From Actinomycetota bacterium (GTDB taxonomy: Bacteria > Actinomycetota > Thermoleophilia > Gaiellales > Gaiellaceae): 43,399 bases of DNA. A program made the position numbers and the translations under genes. Shown piece by piece: positions 38,157 through 43,399 of this stretch. The stretch is taken from contig PLBK01000006.1 of NCBI GenBank assembly GCA_003134505.1, forward strand, positions 1 to 43,399, given 5' to 3'. Under the pieces are notes generated by a model. It made no database searches. It was not told where the DNA came from and worked only from the letters and a program-made list of their open reading frames with translations. The stretch's first letter is position 1; each line of letters starts with the position of its first letter.

Positions 38157-39266
38157 ATGGCCGGTCGCGTGGACACGACACGACCGGCGCACGCTGGCAG
38201 GCTCGGCTACCTCCCCGGCCTCGACGGCTTGCGTGCGCTCGCGATCCTGACCGTCGTGGCCTTCCACGTGGGCGCGTTCTCGCACCGGAGCACGCTGGAC
38301 GGCGGCTTCCTCGGCGTCCAGGTCTTCTTCGTCATCTCGGGCTTCCTGATCACGGCGCTGCTCGTCGAGGAGCACGAGCGCAACGGGCGGATCAGCCTGC
38401 GCGCCTTCTACGCCCGCCGCGCCCTGCGCCTGTTCCCGGCGCTGTTCGCGGCCGTCGGGGTCGCCGTCGTCTACACGACGTTCGCCCCCGGACACCAGCT
38501 GCACCAGACCGCGAAGGAGGCGCTTGCCTCGGTCTTCTACTGGGACAACTGGTTCCACGCGCTGAAGGTCGGCAATCCGACGATCCTGCTCCACACGTGG
38601 TCGCTCTCGATCGAGGAGCAGTTCTACCTCGTCTGGCCGCTGCTGCTCGTGCTCGCGCTCGGCCTCGCAGCGGCGCGCACCCGGCTGTGGCTGCTGCCGC
38701 TCGCGGGCGCGGCCGCAGCAGCGCTCGGACGGGCCGTCGCCGATGTCGTGTCGAGCCCCGCTCCGATCGGCCGCCTGTACTTCGGAACGGACACGCGCGC
38801 GGATGCGCTCCTGATCGGCTGCGCGCTCGCGCTCGTCTGGGCCCGAGGGCTGCCCCGGCAAGCGGCCCCGCTTCTGGCCTGGCTCACCGTCCCGGCGCTC
38901 GCCGCGCTCGCCGTGCTGATGTGGTTCGAGACCACCACCGCGCGCAGCCTGTACGTGATCGGGCTCCTCGGCTGCTCGCTGGCCTCGGCCGTCCTGATCG
39001 GGAACGTGCTCACCGGCCGGCCGCGGCTGCTCATCCGCGTGCTCGAGCATCCGGGCCTCGTCTTCGTGGGCAAGGTCTCCTACGGCCTCTACCTCTGGCA
39101 CTACCTCGTCTTCTGGATCGTCCGCGACTACACGGGCGGCTGGAGCATGGCGAGCCGCGTCCCGCTCGAGCTCGCGATCGCGATCGCGGTCACCGTCGTC
39201 TCGTACTACCTGCTCGAGCTGCCGATCGTCCGCCAGAAGGTGCGGTTCACGCCGCAGCGGAGCTGA
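38157..39266 (+). CDS. Acyltransferase-3 family membrane protein
   Basis: A 369-residue inner-membrane protein of the acyltransferase-3/OafA group, which moves acetyl or similar groups onto polysaccharides, peptidoglycan or lipids. ATG 38157 is followed by GRLGYLPGLDGLRALAILTV and AFHVG, the typical first helix with the His. Next come FLGVQVFFVISGFLITALL (F-S-GFL motif), RRALRLFPAL, WSLSIEEQFYLVWPLLL (with the conserved Ser-Ile-Glu-Glu-Gln) and YGLYLWHYLVFWIVRDY near the end. About ten helices. There is no C-terminal SGNH domain, so it would act as the acyl translocase/transferase alone. The open frame extends 17 codons further upstream without a ribosome site. Confidence 0.92.
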   Translation: MAGRVDTTRPAHAGRLGYLPGLDGLRALAILTVVAFHVGAFSHRSTLDGGFLGVQVFFVISGFLITALLVEEHERNGRISLRAFYARRALRLFPALFAAVGVAVVYTTFAPGHQLHQTAKEALASVFYWDNWFHALKVGNPTILLHTWSLSIEEQFYLVWPLLLVLALGLAAARTRLWLLPLAGAAAAALGRAVADVVSSPAPIGRLYFGTDTRADALLIGCALALVWARGLPRQAAPLLAWLTVPALAALAVLMWFETTTARSLYVIGLLGCSLASAVLIGNVLTGRPRLLIRVLEHPGLVFVGKVSYGLYLWHYLVFWIVRDYTGGWSMASRVPLELAIAIAVTVVSYYLLELPIVRQKVRFTPQRS

Positions 39267-39326
39267 GCCCCGACTTCCGGGTGCTCGGTCGGACCGGGCG
39301 CCCGGAGCGAGGTTGTCGAGGACTGA

Positions 39327-39536
39327 TCAGCCTTCGATCGCGACGACGTTCGTCGCCTGGAGACCCTTCGCGCCCTCGGTCGGCTCGTACTCGACCTTCG
39401 CACCCTCGGCGAGGGTCTTGAAGCCGTTACCGGCGATGCCCGAGAAATGCACGAAGAGATCGGCGCCTCCGTCGGCCGGCGTGATGAAGCCGTAGCCCTT
39501 GGAGTCGCTGAACCACTTGACAGTTCCGGTTGCCAT
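39327..39536 (-). CDS. Cold-shock domain protein (CspA family)
   Basis: A 69-residue single-domain RNA/DNA-binding chaperone. It starts [20 protein letters not shown], with RNP1 (KGYGFITP) and RNP2 (LFVHFSGI, a slight variant of VFVHFSAI). GAGGAGGTG stands 4 bases before ATG 39536; a frame extending six codons further upstream lacks a ribosome site. The leader upstream, over about 60 bases, may carry the usual cold-responsive structure, but I cannot show one. The gene is divergent from the LPG-synthase-like gene with 143 bases between the starts. Confidence 0.95.
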   Translation of the reverse strand: MATGTVKWFSDSKGYGFITPADGGADLFVHFSGIAGNGFKTLAEGAKVEYEPTEGAKGLQATNVVAIEG

Positions 39537-39679
39537 GACACACCTCCTCGACAAATCACGAACGCGTACGGAAGGCGATGCCGCGCAACCAGTTACTCGT
39601 TCGCGATTCCACGGAAATCGTAGCCGACCGAAGTCGCGGAAAGCCAGCGCCCGCCCGCACTCGGGCCTATCTTTGAGGC

Positions 39680-40690
39680 ATGAGCCAGGTCGTCGATGCG
39701 GCTCGTACGTTCTTCGACCAGCTGGCGGCGGTCGGGTGGACGATGCTCGGGATCGGGCTCGCCTTCCACCTGGTGCGGCTCGTCTGCCGGTCGCTCGCCT
39801 GGCGCAACATCCTCGCCGCCTCGTTCCCGTCCGCCACCGTCAAGCGGATGCCGGTCTTCGGCGCCTACGTGGCGGGCGTCGGGCTGAACTCGCTCGCCCC
39901 GGCACGGGCCGGCGACGTGCTCAAGCTCGTGCTCACGAGAGCGCGGATCGAGGGCTCGAACTACGCCACGTTGACGCCCACGCTGATCGTCGAGACGCTC
40001 TTCGACTCCGTCGTCGCGGCCGGAATCCTGATCTGGGCGCTCCAGCAGAACGTGCTGCCAGCGCTCAACGTGCTGCACTCGCACAGGCTGCCCGGGATCG
40101 ACTGGTACTGGCCCTTGAATCATCCGAAGCCCGCGATCGTGATCGGCGTCGTCTGGGTGACCGTGATCGTGCTCCTGATCGTGATCTGGTCGCGGCGGGT
40201 GAAGGGCTTCAGGCAGCGGGTGGCGGCGGGCTTCGTGATCCTCCACGACCCGAAGCGCTTCGGCCTCGGCGTCCTCACGTGGCAGGCGCTCTCCTGGGTC
40301 TTCCGCGCGGCGACGGTCTTCTTCCTCCTGCGGGCGTTCCATCTCCCGGCCACGGCGTACACCACCGCGCTCGTCCTGTCGGTGCAGAGCCTCTCGACGC
40401 TGCTCCCGTTCACCCCGGGCGGCGTCGGCACGCAGCAGGGCCTGATCGTCTACGTCTTCCGCAAGCAGCCGATCAAGCAGAGCCTGCTCGTCAGCTTCAG
40501 CGTCGGCATGCAGATCGCGTTGACCGTGCTGAACGTCGTGCTCGGCCTGATCGCGCTCGCGACGATGGCGCGCACCTTGCGCTGGAAGCAGCTCGTCGTG
40601 CCCGCGCGCGAGGAGCTCGAGCAGGCCGAGCCGCTCGAGCGTGCAGGTGTCGAGCCTGCAGATGTTGAGCCGGCACGGCCCAGCGGGTAG
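39680..40690 (+). CDS. Lysylphosphatidylglycerol synthase TM-type (UPF0104) membrane protein
   Basis: A 336-residue protein with about seven or eight helices, of the LPG_synthase_TM (MprF flippase-domain/UPF0104) family. Seen are [18 protein letters not shown]-like sequence ([19 protein letters not shown]), [38 protein letters not shown] and [20 protein letters not shown], all as in the family. There is no soluble aminoacyl-transfer domain, so it may flip or move lipids rather than make lysyl-lipid. ATG 39680 is preceded by GAGG. The tail is rich in Glu ([20 protein letters not shown]). It is followed 9 bases later by the DUF4389 gene, so the two are likely co-transcribed. Confidence 0.87.
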   Translation: MSQVVDAARTFFDQLAAVGWTMLGIGLAFHLVRLVCRSLAWRNILAASFPSATVKRMPVFGAYVAGVGLNSLAPARAGDVLKLVLTRARIEGSNYATLTPTLIVETLFDSVVAAGILIWALQQNVLPALNVLHSHRLPGIDWYWPLNHPKPAIVIGVVWVTVIVLLIVIWSRRVKGFRQRVAAGFVILHDPKRFGLGVLTWQALSWVFRAATVFFLLRAFHLPATAYTTALVLSVQSLSTLLPFTPGGVGTQQGLIVYVFRKQPIKQSLLVSFSVGMQIALTVLNVVLGLIALATMARTLRWKQLVVPAREELEQAEPLERAGVEPADVEPARPSG

Positions 40691-40699
40691 GGTCGCCCC

Positions 40700-41938
40700 A
40701 TGGCAGCCGACGCGCGCGTTCACCCGGTCCGGCTCGTCGTCACCGACGACCTCGATCGGTCGCGGCTGACGGTCTTCTTCCGGCTCCTGCTCGCCATCCC
40801 GCACTTCTTCTGGCTGGGGCTGTTCACCGCCGGCGCCCTGTTCATCGCGTTCATCAACTGGTTCGCGACGCTCGCGATGGGCCGCTCGCCCAAGGGCCTC
40901 CACGACTTCCTCGCCGGCTACGTCCGCTACGCCACCCAGTTCTTCGCCTACCTGTTCCTGGCCGCGAACCCCTATCCACCCTTCTACTTCGGCACCGATC
41001 TAGGCCCGTACCCGGTCGACGTCGAGATCGACCCACCCGCCCGGCAGAACCGCTGGGTGACCGGCTTCCGGCTCGTGCTCGCCCTGCCGGCGCTGATGAT
41101 GTCCGGCACGCTCTCCGGCGGCGGCTCCGCGGGCAACTCCCGCGGTTTCTCGGCCGGAGGCGTCGGCGGGATCGCAGCGATCTTCACCTGGTTCTCGGCG
41201 CTGGTCCGGGGCCGCTCACCGCGCGGCTTCCGCGACCTGATCGCCTGGGGCATCGGCTACACCGCCCAGGTCTACGCGTACATGTTCCTGCTCACCGACC
41301 GTTACCCGGACTCGAACCCGCTGGTCTTCCTCGGCGGCGGCCTCGCGGTGCCCGAGCCGGAGGGGCGGCCGCAGGTCGTGAACACGGACGACCTGCGCCG
41401 CTCGCGGCTCTCCGTCTTCTTCCGGCTGCTGCTCGCGTTCCCGCACCTCTTCTGGCTGCTCCTCTGGACGGTCGCCGCGCTCCTCGCCGGGATCGCGAAC
41501 TGGGTCGTCACGCTCGTGATGGGGAGGCCGGCCGCTCCGCTGGCGCGGTTCCTCTCGGCCTACATCCGCTACAGCTCGCACGTGAACGCGTTCCTGTACG
41601 TGGTCGCGAACCCGTTCCCGGGCTTCGTCGGGGCCGAGGGGAGCTATCCGGTCGACGTCCGGATCTCCGCGCCCGGCCGCCAGAATCGCTGGGTGACGCT
41701 GTTCCGGATCTTCCTGGCCCTGCCGGCGCTCTTCCTGAGCTCCGGCCTGAGCGGGCTCCTGTTTCTCGTCGGGATCTTCATCTGGTTCGTCGCGCTCGTG
41801 CTCGGGCGAGCACCCGCCGGGCTCCAGGCGTCGGGCGCATATGCGATCGGCTACAACGCGCAGCTGGGCGCGTACGTGTTCGCGCTCACCGACCGCTACC
41901 CGCACTCGAGCCCGCTCGCGGTCTTCACGACCTCGTGA
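40700..41938 (+). CDS. Membrane protein with four DUF4389 repeats
   Basis: A 412-residue membrane protein with two very similar halves, each holding two DUF4389 units, giving four repeats at about residues 9-100, 105-205, 225-305 and 310-405. Repeated phrases are RSRLTVFFRLLLAIPHFFWL / RSRLSVFFRLLLAFPHLFWL, YVRYATQFFAYLFL / YIRYSSHVNAFLYV, and RQNRWVTGFRLVLALPAL / RQNRWVTLFRIFLALPAL. Each unit carries one or two helices and a short loop with Pro/Tyr (LTDRYPDSNP). DUF4389 has no known function. It begins 9 bases after the LPG-synthase-like gene and overlaps the next gene by 4 bases. The even repetition suggests descent from a single-repeat gene by two tandem duplications. Confidence 0.9.
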   Translation: MAADARVHPVRLVVTDDLDRSRLTVFFRLLLAIPHFFWLGLFTAGALFIAFINWFATLAMGRSPKGLHDFLAGYVRYATQFFAYLFLAANPYPPFYFGTDLGPYPVDVEIDPPARQNRWVTGFRLVLALPALMMSGTLSGGGSAGNSRGFSAGGVGGIAAIFTWFSALVRGRSPRGFRDLIAWGIGYTAQVYAYMFLLTDRYPDSNPLVFLGGGLAVPEPEGRPQVVNTDDLRRSRLSVFFRLLLAFPHLFWLLLWTVAALLAGIANWVVTLVMGRPAAPLARFLSAYIRYSSHVNAFLYVVANPFPGFVGAEGSYPVDVRISAPGRQNRWVTLFRIFLALPALFLSSGLSGLLFLVGIFIWFVALVLGRAPAGLQASGAYAIGYNAQLGAYVFALTDRYPHSSPLAVFTTS

Positions 41939-42402
41939 AGCGGCTCGGAGGCGTGGCCGCGGCCGCGCTGTGCGCGCTCGCGCTGGCAGAGAGCGCCTCG
42001 CCGGCGATCGTAATCGGGCGGGGCATCGCCGGCGTCGCGCTCGGGATGAGCCAGGCCTCGGTGCGTGCCAGGCTCGGCCGGCCCGTCCGTGTCGTGCACG
42101 CGAAGAACGAGTTCGGCTCGTACACGGAGCTCCGCTACCGCGGCTACGTCGTCGACTTCCAGGGAAACGCGATCGTGACGGCGGTCGTGACGACGATGGC
42201 GCGGGAGAAGACGCCCGCGGGAGTCGGCGTCGGCTCGAGTTGGAGCCAGGTGCGCGCGAAGGTTCCGGGGGTGCGGTGCCAGGGCGTGGCCGCGCTCGGC
42301 GATTGCCATGTGGGCGACTTCCTGCCCGGCAAGACGGTCACGGACTTCTTCGTCCGCCAGGGCAAGGTCAGCCGCGTCGTGGTCGGCATCGTGTTGGACT
42401 GA
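41935..42402 (+). CDS. Secreted BamE/SmpA-like small protein
   Basis: From GTG 41935, overlapping the DUF4389 stop as GTGA, a 155-residue exported protein. The signal peptide is GGVAAAALCALALAESASP. Two similar units follow: GIAGVALGMSQASVRARLGR with a Tyr/Arg-rich strand (YTELRYRGYVVDFQG), and GVGVGSSWSQVRAKVPGV with CQGVAALGDCHVGDF and a closing FFVRQGKVSRVVVGIVL. The G-x-S-x-x-x-V-x-x-x-L-G pattern is that of BamE/SmpA-type helices. It cannot be a Gram-negative outer-membrane part here, so a wall or periplasm-like binding role is likelier. It ends just before the tRNA-Glu promoter. Confidence 0.7.
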   Translation: MKRLGGVAAAALCALALAESASPAIVIGRGIAGVALGMSQASVRARLGRPVRVVHAKNEFGSYTELRYRGYVVDFQGNAIVTAVVTTMAREKTPAGVGVGSSWSQVRAKVPGVRCQGVAALGDCHVGDFLPGKTVTDFFVRQGKVSRVVVGIVLD

Positions 42403-42420
42403 CGCCGTCGTCGGTAAACT
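42394..42420 (+). promoter_or_regulatory. Probable promoter of tRNA-Glu
   Basis: TTGGAC at 42394-42399 and TAAACT at 42415-42420 form a -35/-10 pair with a 15-base spacer, shorter than the usual 16-18. The -35 lies inside the end of the preceding gene. Confidence 0.4.
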
Positions 42421-42430
42421 TGGCGTGCCG

Positions 42431-42503
42431 GGCGCATTCGTCTAGTGGCCTAGGACACCGCCCTCTCACGGCGGCGGCACGGGTTCGAATCCCGTATGCG
42501 CCT
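42431..42503 (+). tRNA. tRNA-Glu (anticodon CUC)
   Basis: Acceptor GGCGCAT / ATGCGCC, D arm with GTCTAGTGGCCTAGGAC, anticodon stem CCGCC / GGCGG and loop CTCTCAC (anticodon CTC, codon GAG), T arm CGGG-TTCGAAT-CCCG. CCA is not encoded. The discriminator is T (U73), less common for tRNA-Glu. It is a likely target of the MnmA-type system only in its UUC isoacceptor, not this one. Confidence 0.95.
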
Positions 42504-42509
42504 TGTCTC

Positions 42510-42585
42510 GGCGCGAAGTCTGGCGACTTCGCGCCGCCGGTGGCCTCCGAGAGCGGTTACGGCCGACGCCGGCGAAGCCGGCATC
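42510..42585 (-). repeat. Two-hairpin dispersed repeat, copy 3
   Basis: Read leftward it begins GATGCCGGC-TTC-GCCGGCG, then TCGGCCGTAACCGCTCTCG, and ends with a perfect 11-bp stem GGCGCGAAGTC / GACTTCGCGCC. That stem lies 6 bases after tRNA-Glu and may double as its terminator. The first half matches copy 1 almost base for base; the second hairpin has a different sequence but the same position and shape. A degenerate fourth unit with the same order may lie on the other strand at 42615-42672. Confidence 0.65.
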
Positions 42586-42643
42586 AGTGGACGTTGGCAC
42601 ATGGCTCAACCGCGGATGCCGGGGCCTCTTGCCGGCGCCAAGC

Positions 42644-42672
42644 CGGGAGGCCCGTGGTTTGTGGGCCTCCCG
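42644..42672. terminator. Bidirectional terminator
   Basis: CGGGAGGCCC / GGGCCTCCCG, a 10-bp stem with loop GTGGTTTGT, followed by TTTGT on the rightward strand. It lies 20 bases past the stop of the leftward secreted-protein gene and can serve both directions. Confidence 0.7.
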
Positions 42673-42692
42673 TTTGTCCGGCTACAGCTAGA

Positions 42693-43130
42693 TCAGGCGC
42701 ACTTGTTCAGGCCGGCTTTGCGCCAGGCCGCGTTCGCCTTGTTGTTCAGCTTGGTGAGATTCGGCTCGGCGGCGTTGACCGTCGCGACCGGGTTCTTGCT
42801 CGTCTGCAGCTTCGTCACGAGCTTGTGGAGAGCCTTCTCGAACGCGACCTGGAGGTCGATCGCGTGCCCGGCGACCGGCTGGAGGCTCGCCGGCGGCGTG
42901 ACGGCCGCGATCTTCAGCACCAGCTTGTCGCCCATCGTGACCGACTTCTGGAAATAGGGCAGGATTGCGGCCGCCGTCTTCGGCTTGGGGATGGCGTTCA
43001 GCGCCGCGACCCCGGTCGCGCAGATCGCGTTGACCTTCGCGCGGTAGGCGGTCGGGCTGAGTGCGGCGGCGGCCGTCGCCGACATGGACAGAACCGCAGC
43101 GATCGTGAGCGCGAGCAGGACTTTCTTCAA
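42693..43130 (-). CDS. Small secreted helical protein
   Basis: A 145-residue exported protein starting at TTG 43130, which AAGGAGG fixes at a spacing of 5 bases. The signal peptide (KKVLLALTIAAVLSMSATAA) is followed by ALSPTAYRAKVNAICATGVA, then Lys/Ala-rich helices (KTAAAILPYFQKSVTMGDKL, VAFEKALHKLVTKLQTSKNP, ANAAWRKAGLNKCA). Two cysteines, near the first helix (NAIC) and at the end (NKC), probably form one disulfide tying the ends of a helical bundle together. Similar short proteins are frequent in Solirubrobacterales-type genomes, but I know no function. It stands alone, with a terminator after it. Confidence 0.75.
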   Translation of the reverse strand: MKKVLLALTIAAVLSMSATAAAALSPTAYRAKVNAICATGVAALNAIPKPKTAAAILPYFQKSVTMGDKLVLKIAAVTPPASLQPVAGHAIDLQVAFEKALHKLVTKLQTSKNPVATVNAAEPNLTKLNNKANAAWRKAGLNKCA

Positions 43131-43399
43131 GTGAGCCTCCTTCGAGAATGAATGAGAGACCGCAGCCCGTCGCCGCGACGCGATCTCATTGCGTCACTGC
43201 CAGACTAGTCGACGGTGCGGGCGGCCCGTGTGCCGAATCGTGCCGCAGAAAGCGAAAGGGCCGGGTGCTTCCGGCCCCTCCCGGAATCGCGCCGGCCCCA
43301 CGCTCCTGCTTTGCACTCAGAGTGCCCATGCGTGCCGGCCCGCGAGTGAAATTGGCGTTAAGCCCTGCACACGCGGGCTAGCTGTAGTTCCTGAGCACG
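43131..43399. other. Right-edge region with no gene seen
   Basis: No convincing gene in the last 269 bases. It holds a hairpin GGGCCGG / CCGGCCC with a GTGCTT loop (43258-43277), probably a terminator for a gene to the right, and the short dyad GCACTC-AG-AGTGC near 43313-43326. The promoter of the leftward secreted-protein gene must lie here. Confidence 0.4.

Overview
The window reads as a chromosomal segment of a high-GC Gram-positive bacterium, most likely an actinobacterium of the deep-branching Thermoleophilia type (Gaiellales or Solirubrobacterales), quite possibly from a metagenome. This is inference. The grounds are about 70% GC, many GTG starts, frequent 4-base ATGA/GTGA gene overlaps, adjacent hisS-aspS, a UbiA-type phosphoribosyltransferase of the decaprenyl-phosphate kind, DUF4389 proteins, and small secreted Cys/His proteins of a kind seen in that lineage. 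There are no rRNA genes, CRISPR arrays or intact insertion sequences. Two tRNA genes are present: Gln(CUG) and Glu(CUC).

Layout. 1-4.1 kb: the 5' part of an mnmA gene with a NifU/IscU-like N-terminal domain, a membrane-bound HD-GYP protein, a secreted BNR-repeat protein, and an unknown gene broken by an in-frame TGA and flanked by two copies of a structured repeat. 4.1-10.3 kb: a leftward run hutI - membrane protein - MBL-fold hydrolase - hisS - aspS - membrane protein - RlpA-like protein. 10.5-16.3 kb: a rightward island of three secreted proteins, an MMPL/RND exporter and a small His-Cys-His secreted protein. 16.3-21.5 kb: a cupin gene and the leftward histidine-degradation operon ftcD-hutH-(77-aa membrane protein)-hutU, which with hutI covers histidine to glutamate. 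21.5-26.7 kb: a rightward run of methyltransferase, uracil-DNA-glycosylase-like protein, VOC protein and a heterodimeric ABC exporter. 26.7-30.4 kb: a less orderly accessory patch of secreted or membrane proteins and gene debris. 30.4-33.5 kb: an HD phosphohydrolase with a small partner, tRNA-Gln, a phage-like small membrane protein, and an ANT(6)-like nucleotidyltransferase. 33.6-39.3 kb: envelope genes (collagen-like secreted protein, DPPR synthase-like UbiA protein coupled to a phosphodiester-glycosidase protein, lytic transglycosylase with two peptidoglycan-binding repeats, acyltransferase-3). 39.3-43.1 kb: a cold-shock protein, an LPG-synthase-type flippase-like membrane protein, a four-repeat DUF4389 protein, a BamE-like secreted protein, tRNA-Glu and a small secreted protein.

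How it works together. The most coherent functions are histidine catabolism to glutamate (hutH, hutU, hutI, ftcD), tRNA charging and modification (hisS, aspS, mnmA, two tRNAs) and building or remodelling the cell surface. The most unusual items are the scaffold-like domain on MnmA, a dispersed two-hairpin repeat (three good copies, two flanking the interrupted gene), a membrane protein translationally coupled between hutH and hutU, and the secreted-protein/MMPL island that separates hutI from the rest of the hut genes.
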